Shown: one piece after another, positions 33,541-41,809 of the stretch
Layout of the letters: every line of letters starts with the position of its first letter
Position numbering within the stretch: position 1 is the first letter of the stretch
Assembly (NCBI RefSeq): GCF_017745275.1
Contig: NZ_JAGHZS010000010.1
Location: 310,001-374,000, forward strand
DNA from: Chitinophaga sp.
Lineage (GTDB): Bacteria; Bacteroidota; Bacteroidia; Chitinophagales; Chitinophagaceae
Length of the DNA stretch: 64,000 nt
Reading direction: 5' to 3'
The notes under the pieces: model-generated
Told to the model about the DNA's origin: nothing
Database searches by the model: none
Seen by the model: only the letters and a program-made list of their open reading frames with translations
Position numbers and translations under genes: made by a program

Positions 33541-35898
33541 TTATTGTTTTTTTCGTTTATCCGTGGTAACCTCCTGTTGTTGTTCTTTCTTCTTCCAGGG
33601 GAAGGTATCTGCTCCGCCGCCGGCAATGTGATGGCCATCAGTGGGCATGTGCGGGGTAATGCCACTACTGAGGGCATCGCGACCATTGATGATAAAATTG
33701 AGTTCACCTTCCCAGTTCTGGAATAAGTCGTTGTAGGAAAACAGTCGGCTGTCTACCCGGTTATCCGGTATATATTCGCCGGTGCGTCTTTTCGCCAGCC
33801 ACATATCTCCTTTGCTGAGTCCATTTTCGCCGGGAGTAATGTTTACGTAGTCCGGCCGGGTGGCGGCCCAGTAGTAACAGGCGCATTCGCGGTAGTCGTT
33901 TTGCCACGGTGCGCACAACCCTTGTGTGAGCTCTCCGGGACGAAGCATATCCGGTGAAATGGCAGCCGTATTGTGGGTGAAAATCTCCCTGACCACAAAG
34001 GGGAAGGTGGGGAAGTTAGTGGTATTCTCCAGTTGTTTTGCGGTCACCAGCACCGGGAGATTGGCTTCGCCGGGAGTGAAGTGCAGGGTAACCGTATCAC
34101 CGGCTTTCAGACCCAGGGAAGCAATGAAGTTCGACCACTCCATGAACGCAGCACCATTGGGGTTGTCGGTGGTAGTAAGCGCCACGTTATCGCCGCCGGG
34201 GAATACAGGTCCTTCTCCCTTTACCATGGTAGGCCTGCCATTGATGCCAACGATACGGCGACCCGCCAATCCTTTCAGGGCCGGTGTTTCTTCCAGCACA
34301 TAGTTATCATTTTCGCTGATGGTTAGCCCTTCAAAAATATAGCGCCAGAGGTTTCTGAAATCAGATTCCAGTCCGGGGAAGCAGTTGGAGATAGCCGCCC
34401 TGGAAAGTACGCTGTATGGGTTGCCTTCGCCGCGGTAATGTATTTGAGAGGAGAAGTCATTGATCGGGATGCCGGTGCTATAGGATGTTGTTAGCGTATG
34501 TCCGTTCACGTTATTGTCTTCAAACATGGCATTAGCGGCTGCTTTTATCACCGTATTGATCATGCGCCAGGTGAGTGTTAAACCACGGCCATCGGCGCCC
34601 CGCATCAGGCCCGGCATTTTACGCCGTTCTTTGTCGGACAGGTCGCCGATTTTGTCGGGGCGGCGCAATGCATCTGCAAACCAGGCGGCCATGCCGGTAC
34701 TGAGTCCGTTGAATACGCGTTCATGCAGGGCTTGCAATGCCAGGTTGTCTACAATAGAACCTGCCATGATAGGCTCGTATAAGCGGCCAAAGTCGTTGGT
34801 GTCCTGCCGTACCATGGTGCTGGCCACATTCCATCTGCCGTTAATCGGGTTGCCGTTCATCACGGCGGTATTCATGAGGGAAATGGATTCAAAGGCGCGA
34901 CGTACGATTTCTTCTGCTTCCTCAATAGACACTTCACCGTCCCTGTCTGTGCCCAGCAGGATTAGTTCCAGTTCATCGGAGATGGCGCGGATAGGGAGTA
35001 TATCCGGCGCAAAGGCTGGCGGCCCGGCACATACGTGTGCACTGGCTACCAGGCCAGGGCCTACGGTAACGCTAACCGTACCGTCACATTCATCATCGAT
35101 ATAACCCCAGCTATGCTGATTACCGGCGCTGTCGGAGTAGCCGGCAAAGATCTGCGCCGGCATGGTATACTTCGGGTTGAAGTTGGGAGACTCGCTATAA
35201 TGGGCCCAGGGTTTATCGGGGTTATATATCACATACGCCGAGTTTTTGATATTGGGATCAGGGGTAGGGTCCTGTCCTTCTGCTTTGATGCTATATTGGG
35301 AGGCACCGTATACTTTACCGCCACCGGGAGTATAACGGAAACGGATACCCGGAAATTGGGAGGAAGGCTTTATGAACTGTAAGGTTCCCAGTGGTAGCCG
35401 CGCCCCTTCGATGAAATTCTTACACCGCCCATATATTTTTTGTGGTGCAAAATCATTTTGAATCACCGCGCTGGCGGTGATGTTATCATCCGGGTCACCG
35501 GTCCTGCGCATGATCTTGGAGTTGTGCAGGTGTACTTCCCATTTCAGGTCTTCGAGGCTAAGTCCTGCCTGTTGCAGCAGGGCAGGGGTGAGTGGTATCA
35601 GCACACCCGGTTGGGTATCGGTAACGGCAAACACTTCCAGGAAAGGCGCTACCGGGCGGATCGTACCGCTGGTATCTGTGGTGCTGAGGGCATCTTTAAA
35701 AATAATCTCATTAGGAGTATCCACACTTAACTCATGTGTAGTGGGATCTATGGTAAAAGTAGGTTGAGGTACAATTTTGCGGAAGCCCAAAGGTTTGTGT
35801 GCAGGTACTTCCAGGTCGTATGCCGCTACGGGAGTGGGAGATGAACCCAGCCGGGCAATGGCAAATGGGGGCAGTATGCGAACTTCAGTGATTTTCAT
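33541..35898 (-). CDS. LodA/GoxA-family quinoprotein amino-acid oxidase
   Basis: Protein of 785 residues; characterised LodA is about 725. Family features: the start ITEVRILPPFAIARLGSSP, HVCAGPPAFAPDILPIRAI, a calcium-like loop DRDGEVSIEEAEE, RWNVASTM and NCFPGLESDFRNLWR. Candidate cofactor residues by analogy to LodA are C506 (NCFPG) and W665 (APWQND), which become cysteine tryptophylquinone. The gap between them is about 160 residues, against about 65 in LodA, so an extra domain is inserted. DYRECACYYWAATRPDYV near 669-686 adds three cysteines. LodA-type enzymes deaminate lysine or glycine with release of H2O2. No signal peptide is visible. Substrate unknown. Confidence 0.87.
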   Translation of the reverse strand: MKITEVRILPPFAIARLGSSPTPVAAYDLEVPAHKPLGFRKIVPQPTFTIDPTTHELSVDTPNEIIFKDALSTTDTSGTIRPVAPFLEVFAVTDTQPGVLIPLTPALLQQAGLSLEDLKWEVHLHNSKIMRRTGDPDDNITASAVIQNDFAPQKIYGRCKNFIEGARLPLGTLQFIKPSSQFPGIRFRYTPGGGKVYGASQYSIKAEGQDPTPDPNIKNSAYVIYNPDKPWAHYSESPNFNPKYTMPAQIFAGYSDSAGNQHSWGYIDDECDGTVSVTVGPGLVASAHVCAGPPAFAPDILPIRAISDELELILLGTDRDGEVSIEEAEEIVRRAFESISLMNTAVMNGNPINGRWNVASTMVRQDTNDFGRLYEPIMAGSIVDNLALQALHERVFNGLSTGMAAWFADALRRPDKIGDLSDKERRKMPGLMRGADGRGLTLTWRMINTVIKAAANAMFEDNNVNGHTLTTSYSTGIPINDFSSQIHYRGEGNPYSVLSRAAISNCFPGLESDFRNLWRYIFEGLTISENDNYVLEETPALKGLAGRRIVGINGRPTMVKGEGPVFPGGDNVALTTTDNPNGAAFMEWSNFIASLGLKAGDTVTLHFTPGEANLPVLVTAKQLENTTNFPTFPFVVREIFTHNTAAISPDMLRPGELTQGLCAPWQNDYRECACYYWAATRPDYVNITPGENGLSKGDMWLAKRRTGEYIPDNRVDSRLFSYNDLFQNWEGELNFIINGRDALSSGITPHMPTDGHHIAGGGADTFPWKKKEQQQEVTTDKRKKQ

Positions 35899-35920
35899 AA
35901 CAGTAATTTTAGCGTGAATA

Positions 35921-37420
35921 TCAGGCGTTAACGGCCAGCATGTCTTTGATGATGTGTAACAGCTTATGATCTGCTTCTTTCAACGCATAGAGGTAGCGGT
36001 GATTTTGTTCTGGTGTTATCATCAGCAACGTTTGGATGATGGTAGCGGAAGCCTGGAGCAGGTCAGCGTGTGTACGCCAGCGGTTATGTTCTCCGGTGGG
36101 CAATGCCAGCGTGTAAGGGGTAAGGAAAGGCGGTCCGGCAGTTTTATTGCTTCCACCGGTGTGCAATGGCATTTGTACCATAGCGGTAGCGATGCTCCGG
36201 AGGTTATACATTTCTCCAAAAGTAGAATTAATGATGAGCCCTCTCGGTGTCATGTCACCGGCGGTGTTTAATCCATCTTCCAGTACAAAACTGTGTGTGA
36301 GGAAATTCAACAGCATCCGGTAACGCAGGTTAAAGAGGTGTCCCCAGTTTTGTGCTTCCGGATTGGTGATTTTATCGCGTTCTTCGTCGGATGTTTGTCC
36401 TTCGGAAGGATCGGCGCTTTCGTCGTCTGTATCGGAGGGTATATAAGGATTCACGGCTACGGGCCTGGCCGGGCTCCAGGCGCCGCCGGATTCCTTTATC
36501 ACCGCGCTCATTTCTTCATACACTTTTTTAAAGCGGATAAAGTGCGAAGGTTCGCCGGATTCCGTCGTATTATCTTCTCCCTGTTCTGCAATGGCATTAA
36601 GGGCATCGTATGCATCATCCCTGCTGGCCAGTGGCATTACCAGTACATCCGGTGCGCCGGCAGGATTGCCATGGCGGGTATTGCCTCTTTGCCCGCCTTT
36701 ATATCCGCGGCCCCATTCATCAAATTTGGCCTGGAAAGGATAGGTGTCGGCCTGGAATACCGCATCACTGATTACTTTAGGGTCCTGTATCAGTTGCAGC
36801 AACACATGAAACAGGGCGCCTACCGTATTAGGGTTTGCTACCTCTGCATGTACGCGGTCCCTGATCTCTACGGCCAGCGGATCATTGCTTTCAATGAAGC
36901 TGGCGGGTGCTTCGGCATATACGTATTTGGCCAGTGAGTCGAGGGTCAGTGGTTCCAGTTTAAAAGGGAACGGGTAAAATGGCGTATCCCAGGGGTAATC
37001 TTGTCTTTCGAAATGCAATGGGGCGCCAATGAGTTTCAATACATTTTGTACAGATACAAAGTGTCCCATTTCTTCTTTCGCAATGCCCAGGATCACTTCC
37101 TGCCAGGCGCTCACCTGGTCCCGGTATTTTTCCGGCACCTGTGGGCCACCCAGGCTGTAGGCGGCGTAGAGGTATTGCAGCATCAGCCCATGCTCAATTT
37201 CCGCATCTATGTGCAGCAGAAAGGTCACATAATCTTTCCCGTTAAATTCCGGCGGAATGGTAACGGGTTGCTCGTCGGCCAGAATTTCTTCTGTCAGAAA
37301 AGTTTGGAATCCTTCCTTTCCTCCGAGGAGTGCGGATTGTCGTTTTATTTCCGCCCGGCGTGCGGCAATTTGCGCTCTTTTGAAAACCGGGCCAAGGAAA
37401 CGTTGATAGTTACTTTGCAT
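35921..37420 (-). CDS. Ferritin-like domain protein, VioB/RebD C-terminal type
   Basis: Protein of 499 residues. The four-helix ferritin-like region is clear: HIDAEIEHGLMLQYLYAAY (E74, E76 and H77) and LGIAKEEMGHFVSVQNVLKLIG (E116, E117 and H120) form a di-iron-like site. The rest (about 150-490) contains an acidic low-complexity linker (DTDDESADPSEGQTSDEERD) and a second helical part (NLRYRMLLNFLTHSFVLEDG). This resembles the ferritin-like part of iminophenyl-pyruvate dimer synthases (VioB/RebD), which couple imines made by an amino-acid oxidase. It is the first gene of the operon, 22 bases before the oxidase, so it may process the oxidase's imine product or peroxide (inference). Confidence 0.85.
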   Translation of the reverse strand: MQSNYQRFLGPVFKRAQIAARRAEIKRQSALLGGKEGFQTFLTEEILADEQPVTIPPEFNGKDYVTFLLHIDAEIEHGLMLQYLYAAYSLGGPQVPEKYRDQVSAWQEVILGIAKEEMGHFVSVQNVLKLIGAPLHFERQDYPWDTPFYPFPFKLEPLTLDSLAKYVYAEAPASFIESNDPLAVEIRDRVHAEVANPNTVGALFHVLLQLIQDPKVISDAVFQADTYPFQAKFDEWGRGYKGGQRGNTRHGNPAGAPDVLVMPLASRDDAYDALNAIAEQGEDNTTESGEPSHFIRFKKVYEEMSAVIKESGGAWSPARPVAVNPYIPSDTDDESADPSEGQTSDEERDKITNPEAQNWGHLFNLRYRMLLNFLTHSFVLEDGLNTAGDMTPRGLIINSTFGEMYNLRSIATAMVQMPLHTGGSNKTAGPPFLTPYTLALPTGEHNRWRTHADLLQASATIIQTLLMITPEQNHRYLYALKEADHKLLHIIKDMLAVNA

Positions 37421-37561
37421 AAGAAGTAGGTAGTTATTGGTTATAATGAGAGCGTAGAAAGCTTTTCAGGTTGCCGGTCAGGGGCACAAAAGGGTGTTCA
37501 TGACACTTGTTTTGAGTGGTTATTTTGAGTGGTCCTGGTGTTACTTGGGTGAAATAAAATA

Positions 37562-37579
37562 AGGTCATTTTTATGACCT
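37562..37579. promoter_or_regulatory. Dyad AGGTCAT-N4-ATGACCT upstream of the oxidase operon
   Basis: A perfect 7-bp inverted repeat with a TTTT loop lies in the 225-base gap between the Crp/Fnr gene and the ferritin-like gene, about 140 bases before the operon start. It may end the upstream transcript or act as an operator. Nearby TTTTGAGTGG repeats (37509-37530) suggest additional protein-binding sites. Confidence 0.4.
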
Positions 37580-37645
37580 GGCAAAATTAATTTCGGGAAT
37601 ATTTATGCAACCGATGGCGGGATTATGGCAGGTGGGGTAGAACGG

Positions 37646-38284
37646 TTATTCTTCAAACCGTTTTAAAATATTTTCCAGTTGTTGTTTGGTTAAATCGATA
37701 TGTAACCCGGTGGTATGCATGATGTTCCGTTCTCTTAATTCTTTCAGGGTACGGTTAAAGCTTCTGACAGAAATGCCCAGGTAGGCAGCCATATCTCTCT
37801 TGGCCAGCAGCAGATGTTGATCGGCTTCCAGGGTGAGCAGCCGGAGCAGGGCGTATTCCAGGGGGTATAGTTGCTGATAGGAGGCGCGGATGCAGGTTTG
37901 ACTGATACGCGTGGCCAGCTCCTGCAACAGCAGTTGGTTGAAAGTAGGGTTGTTTTGTACCAGCGCCGCGAATTGGGAATGCGGAATGGCATATGCCTGT
38001 ACCGGTGTAATAGCTTCAATATTACACAGGCAGGCACCTTTGTTGATCGCTTCCAGTTCTCCGGTGATTTCTCCTTTACCCAGGAATTCGAAAATATAGT
38101 CTTTCCCGTTATCTTCTGCTATGTAACACTTGGTGATACCATCGAGAATCATATATACATGCCGGATGGTATCGCCCTGCCGGATCAGCCGCGCACCGGG
38201 GGCAAAGGATTTTTGTACTACCGCCGGGTTATTGACGGCATATGTTTCCATAAAATTTAAAAATTCCTGATTCGTACGTAACAT
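37646..38284 (-). CDS. Crp/Fnr-family transcriptional regulator
   Basis: Protein of 212 residues from ATG 38284. A longer TTG start at 38302 would lie inside the operator palindrome and is rejected. The cyclic-nucleotide-binding-like beta-roll is seen in ARLIRQGDTIRHVYMILDG and GKDYIFEFLGKGEITGELEA (residues about 30-75). The C-terminal Crp-type winged helix is seen in LAKRDMAAYLGISVRSFNRTLKELRE. No cysteine cluster of the Fnr type is present. It is divergent from the HAD gene and shares GGGACAATTGTCCC with it; it also precedes the quinoprotein operon on the same strand. The effector is unknown. Confidence 0.93.
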   Translation of the reverse strand: MLRTNQEFLNFMETYAVNNPAVVQKSFAPGARLIRQGDTIRHVYMILDGITKCYIAEDNGKDYIFEFLGKGEITGELEAINKGACLCNIEAITPVQAYAIPHSQFAALVQNNPTFNQLLLQELATRISQTCIRASYQQLYPLEYALLRLLTLEADQHLLLAKRDMAAYLGISVRSFNRTLKELRERNIMHTTGLHIDLTKQQLENILKRFEE

Positions 38285-38295
38285 ATCTCCGGGTT

Positions 38296-38309
38296 GGGAC
38301 AATTGTCCC
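38296..38309. promoter_or_regulatory. Perfect 14-bp palindrome, Crp/Fnr operator candidate
   Basis: GGGACAATTGTCCC is fully palindromic and lies between the divergent crp-type and HAD genes. Its centre is 35.5 bases before the end of the HAD gene's -7 box (TATTTTTG, 38331-38338), which corresponds to about -41.5 from the expected transcription start, the class II Crp activation position. Half of the site (TTGTCCCGTTTA) recurs before the DJ-1 fusion gene at 15241. Confidence 0.7.
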
Positions 38310-38330
38310 GTTTAATTCAGTGGTGCGGTT

Positions 38331-38338
38331 TATTTTTG
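38331..38338 (+). promoter_or_regulatory. -7 promoter element of the HAD-CAT operon
   Basis: TATTTTTG is a perfect TAnnTTTG box, 24 bases before the ATG. No TTTG box lies at the -33 position, so the promoter probably depends on an activator bound at the palindrome just upstream. Confidence 0.6.
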
Positions 38339-38362
38339 CATCCGTAAAATGTAAAAATAACA

Positions 38363-39058
38363 ATGATCAATCATATTAGCGTCATCGCCTTTGACGCCGA
38401 CGATACACTTTGGGTAAATGAACCTTATTTCCAGGAAACAGAAGCCCGCTTTTGCAGCCTGCTGGAAGACTACCTGCCGCATCATACCGTGTCGCAGGAA
38501 TTATTTAAAACGGAGATGGCTAACCTGCCTTTGTATGGCTATGGCATTAAAGCCTTCATGTTATGTATGATAGAAACGGTGCTGCGGGTAACAGAAAACA
38601 CGGCCCGTCCGGAGATATTGCATAAGGTGATTGAATACGGCCAGGAAATGCTGAACAAGCCCATAGAATTACTGGATGGAATAGAAGGCGTATTGCAGGC
38701 ATTGTCGGGGAAATACCGGCTGGTAGTGGCTACCAAAGGTGATCTGTTAGACCAGGAACGCAAGTTGAAAAAGTCCGGTCTCGAACATTATTTCCATCAC
38801 ATAGAAATTATGAGCGACAAAAAAGAGGCGGATTACACCAAATTGCTGAAGCACCTGGATTGCCGTCCGGATGAATTCCTGATGATCGGCAATTCACTGA
38901 AGTCGGATGTGATGCCGGTACTGGCTATCGGGGGCCATGCAGTACATATTCCGTTTCATACCACCTGGGCACATGAGCATGTGGATGCCACTATTGAAGA
39001 TCCCCGTTTTTATCAATTTACCACGGTAACAGAACTATTGCCACAGTTAATAGCATGA
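38363..39058 (+). CDS. HAD-superfamily hydrolase
   Basis: Protein of 231 residues. Motif I is AFDADDTLW with nucleophile D11 and acid/base D13; motif II is ATKGDLLDQE; motif III/IV is SDKKEADYTKLLKHL and MIGNSLKSDVMPVLAIGG. The cap is the helical C1 type between residues about 20 and 95. Members act as phosphatases on small metabolites. The stop codon overlaps the start of the next gene (ATGA at 39055), so the two are translationally coupled. Confidence 0.92.
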   Translation: MINHISVIAFDADDTLWVNEPYFQETEARFCSLLEDYLPHHTVSQELFKTEMANLPLYGYGIKAFMLCMIETVLRVTENTARPEILHKVIEYGQEMLNKPIELLDGIEGVLQALSGKYRLVVATKGDLLDQERKLKKSGLEHYFHHIEIMSDKKEADYTKLLKHLDCRPDEFLMIGNSLKSDVMPVLAIGGHAVHIPFHTTWAHEHVDATIEDPRFYQFTTVTELLPQLIA

Positions 39059-39681
39059 AACAATTATTAAACCTGGATACCTGGCCAAGGAAAGATCATT
39101 TTCAATTCTTTGGCCATTTTGAAGAACCCTTTTTTGGCGTTTGTGCAGAAGTAGATGTAACGGTGGCCTATGAGCAGGCAAAAGCCACGAATAGCTCCTT
39201 TTTTCTGTGGTACCTGCATAAATCGCTGGTGGCGGCTAATGAAGTAACGCCCTTTCGTTACCGGATCGTTGATGATGCCGTATGGGTATACGACGATGTA
39301 CATGCATCGCCTACTATTAACCGCCCGGATGGCACCTTTGGGTTTGCCTACATGGATTACTATAAAGATTTTAATGAGTTTGCGCTACACAGCACCCGGG
39401 AAACAGAACGGGTACGGAACAGCACCGGCCTGGTACCTGCGGTATCCGGTGAAAATGTGATCCATTATTCTTCTATGCCCTGGATTAATTTTACTTCCGT
39501 ATCTCATGCCCGTAGTTTTTCTTTTAAAGATAGCTGCCCGAAAATTGCTTTTGGGAAGATGACTGCCAAACACGGGCGGAAGGTAATGCCCGTATCTGTA
39601 CATGTAAATCATGCGCTGATGGATGGTTATCATGTAGGGCAGTTCTTGGAAATTTTCCAGGAGCAGCTGGATCGCCAGTGA
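39055..39681 (+). CDS. Chloramphenicol acetyltransferase-fold protein
   Basis: Protein of 208 residues, the typical length of CAT monomers. The active site H-x-x-x-D-G is intact as H186-NALMDG (VHVNHALMDGYHVGQF). Other family motifs: FFGVCAEVDVTVAY, SFFLWYLHKSLVAANE, FRYRIVDDAVWVYDDVHASPT, and SSMPWINFTSVSHAR. It probably acetylates a small molecule with acetyl-CoA, but real chloramphenicol resistance is not implied, as many chromosomal homologues have no antibiotic role. It is coupled to the HAD gene under probable Crp/Fnr control. Confidence 0.9.
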   Translation: MKQLLNLDTWPRKDHFQFFGHFEEPFFGVCAEVDVTVAYEQAKATNSSFFLWYLHKSLVAANEVTPFRYRIVDDAVWVYDDVHASPTINRPDGTFGFAYMDYYKDFNEFALHSTRETERVRNSTGLVPAVSGENVIHYSSMPWINFTSVSHARSFSFKDSCPKIAFGKMTAKHGRKVMPVSVHVNHALMDGYHVGQFLEIFQEQLDRQ

Positions 39682-39683
39682 CA

Positions 39684-39705
39684 ACGTTTTTAGCCCCAAA
39701 AACGT
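39684..39705 (+). terminator. Hairpin after the CAT gene
   Basis: ACGTTTTT (39684-39691) pairs with AAAAACGT (39698-39705), just after the CAT stop codon. It resembles a weak intrinsic terminator; the following bases are A-rich rather than T-rich, so the hairpin may act on either strand. Confidence 0.5.
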
Positions 39706-39788
39706 AAAAGCGTAAAAGCGTTTTGCAAATTAGCGACGGTTGTATTATTTTCATGTATTACTACCCGTATGACTAACTGCTACAACCA

Positions 39789-40385
39789 TTGATCCACGCT
39801 AATGAAAAGGCATTATTGCTCTCCGTTGCAGCCGGAGATGAGCGGAGCTTCCAGGTGCTGGTACAGCAATACTGGCCGCAGGTGTATGGTACAGCCCTCC
39901 GGCTTACCCGGTCACCGGAGCAGGCCAAAGACCTTTCCCAGGATATCTTCGTGAAATTATGGAATAGCCGTGAGAAGCTACCGGAAGTGGAAAACACCGG
40001 CACCTTTATATATGTGTGTGCCCGCAACCTGATCATGGATCATGTGCGGAAAAAAGTGTTGCATACGGATAACCTCGACATGCTGACGGATCACCTGGCA
40101 ACAGTATCTTTCAGCGATGCACAGAGCAGCCTGGAATACAAAGAGCTGGAGAAAATGCTGCTGGCTGCCATTGAAGAGCTGCCGGAAAAAGTAAAGCAGG
40201 TATTTGTATTGCATCGTTTTAATGGCCTGAGCCATGTACAGATCTCCCAACAACTGAATATTTCCGTAGTCAGTTCCCAAACCTATATTGTCCGGGCTTT
40301 ACGTAGTATCCGGGAGTACCTGCGCCATCATGCGGAGGGCGTTTTTATCTTGTTACTTTTCCTGTCAAATTATTTTTTAGGATGA
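39789..40385 (+). CDS. ECF sigma-70 factor (Bacteroidota FecI-like)
   Basis: Protein of 198 residues. The start is TTG 39789, because a TAA lies in frame 12 bases before and no ATG is in frame. Region 2 is FQVLVQQYWPQVYGTALRLTRSPEQAKDLSQDIFVKLW, described by its ends (residues 20-57); region 4 is LPEKVKQVFVLHRFNGLSHVQISQQLNIS with VSSQTYIVRALRSIREYL. The hydrophobic C-terminus (VFILLLFLSNYF) is typical for FecI-like sigma factors of Bacteroidota. It is followed by FecR, SusC and SusD genes and should drive transcription of that locus. Confidence 0.93.
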   Translation: MIHANEKALLLSVAAGDERSFQVLVQQYWPQVYGTALRLTRSPEQAKDLSQDIFVKLWNSREKLPEVENTGTFIYVCARNLIMDHVRKKVLHTDNLDMLTDHLATVSFSDAQSSLEYKELEKMLLAAIEELPEKVKQVFVLHRFNGLSHVQISQQLNISVVSSQTYIVRALRSIREYLRHHAEGVFILLLFLSNYFLG

Positions 40386-40461
40386 CTGTCTTACCCCTGT
40401 TTTATTTTTCGTCCTTATAGGAGAGGGGAAGTTACGGCGTCGTTAAAATCTGCCACCACGT

Positions 40462-41649
40462 ATGTCTGACCAAACATTTGAAGCATTATTCCATCAATAT
40501 ATGAACGGCGGGTTATCTGCCGAAGCGCTGCGACAGTTCAGGGCCATGGCCATGCTGCCGGAGAATAAGGCGTTGTTATCGCAATTGCTGCAAAATGCTT
40601 TTACTGATCCTGCATTTGCGGAGCGGGCAGATTATGATGCCGCAGAAATGGCTGCTGAGATTATCGAAAAGGTGCGGCAACAGGAAGCAATGAACCCGGT
40701 GATTCACCGTTTGAAAGCACCATTAATTTCGCGTTCCTGGTTTAAATACGCGGCTGCCGCCGTCCTCTTTGGATTGATATTTACGATGAGCTGGCGATGG
40801 TCTTCACGCAAGCCAGGCCGTACACCAGTGCTGGCGGGGCAAACTTTGCCTTCCAATCATCCGGTGTTGATTTTGGGAGATGGCTCCCGCATATCGCTTG
40901 ATAGTGCCGGTACAGGCACTATTGCACAACAGGGCAACACGCAGGTAGTGAAGCTGGCCAACGGTGCATTAGCTTACCATGCTGCTGCAGGCCAGGATGG
41001 CGCCACCATGTTTAATACAATGCAAACGCCCCATGGTAGCCAATATCATCTTACCTTACCTGATGGTACAGAAGTATGGCTCAACACAGCTTCCTCCATC
41101 CGCTATCCTGCCGCTTTTACAGCAGATACGAGGAAAGTGGAAGTATCGGGAGAAGCCTACTTCGATGTGGCAAAAGATGATAAGAAACCATTTGTCGTGG
41201 CTACCAAAGGCATGGACATACAGGTGTTAGGTACCGCGTTTAACGTAATGGCCTATGCCGATGAAGAAACCATAAAAACCACCCTGGTACAGGGGGCCGT
41301 AAAAATAAATGCCAGCATGCTGCTGCATCCGGGAGAACAGGCCGTATGGCACAGCGTTTCCGGTCAGTTACAGGTGCGTCAGCCGGATATGGCCGAAACA
41401 CTGGGCTGGAAGAATGGAGAGTTTTATTTCCGCGAAACCGATATCCGCAGCATTATGCGGGAAATTGCCCGCTGGTATGATGTGGAAGTGAAGTACGAAG
41501 GAGATCTGTCTTCTGTACAACTGTCCGGTATCATTGCCCGCAGCGCACCGATTCCACAATTGTTGAAAGCACTGGCACTAACCAAAATCGTTCGTTTTAA
41601 GATGCAGGGAAAAGTAATAACTGTATTGCCTTACGAGGCTGCCAATTAA
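40462..41649 (+). CDS. FecR-family anti-sigma factor
   Basis: Protein of 395 residues, full length. The N-terminal cytoplasmic part (about 1-90) binds sigma, one membrane helix lies at about 93-112 (WFKYAAAAVLFGLIFTMSW), and the periplasmic FecR domain follows with DGTEVWLNTASSIRYPAAF, GEAYFDVAKDDKKPFVVATKG and VLGTAFNVMAY. The DUF4974-type end is FYFRETDIRSIMREIARWYDVEV. It receives the signal of the STN domain of the SusC receptor downstream and controls the sigma factor upstream. Confidence 0.95.
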   Translation: MSDQTFEALFHQYMNGGLSAEALRQFRAMAMLPENKALLSQLLQNAFTDPAFAERADYDAAEMAAEIIEKVRQQEAMNPVIHRLKAPLISRSWFKYAAAAVLFGLIFTMSWRWSSRKPGRTPVLAGQTLPSNHPVLILGDGSRISLDSAGTGTIAQQGNTQVVKLANGALAYHAAAGQDGATMFNTMQTPHGSQYHLTLPDGTEVWLNTASSIRYPAAFTADTRKVEVSGEAYFDVAKDDKKPFVVATKGMDIQVLGTAFNVMAYADEETIKTTLVQGAVKINASMLLHPGEQAVWHSVSGQLQVRQPDMAETLGWKNGEFYFRETDIRSIMREIARWYDVEVKYEGDLSSVQLSGIIARSAPIPQLLKALALTKIVRFKMQGKVITVLPYEAAN

Positions 41650-41809
41650 ATGATCATCTAAATGAAATAATCCATGACCTGATTATTGCAAGCATACACC
41701 ACGTATACGCTAGCTGAAAAACCGTGCTGAGGGCCCTCGGCAGGGGAATAGCATGCTAACCGCTTCCACGAGTTATGATTACTAACGTTTAAATCCACGA
41801 CCGAAAAAT
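41650..41809. other. Leader between fecR and susC, with GC palindrome
   Basis: This 160-base gap has no gene. It contains GCTGAGGGCCCTCGGC (41726-41741), a 16-bp palindrome with one wobble position, in the probable untranslated leader of the SusC gene. It could be a small structural element or a processing site that allows unequal expression of FecR and SusC. Confidence 0.45.

Noticed and set aside
34514..35104. Antisense frame of 196 codons opposite the LodA-like gene
   Set aside because: Serine- and arginine-rich shadow translation without domains, inside a conserved enzyme.
38285..38302. TTG start for the Crp/Fnr protein
   Set aside because: It lies inside the perfect operator palindrome; ATG 38284 is used.
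39055..39681. Acquired chloramphenicol resistance gene
   Set aside because: The acetyltransferase fold and HxxxDG motif are present, but the gene is coupled to a chromosomal HAD gene with no mobile-element signs, so a resistance role is not supported.
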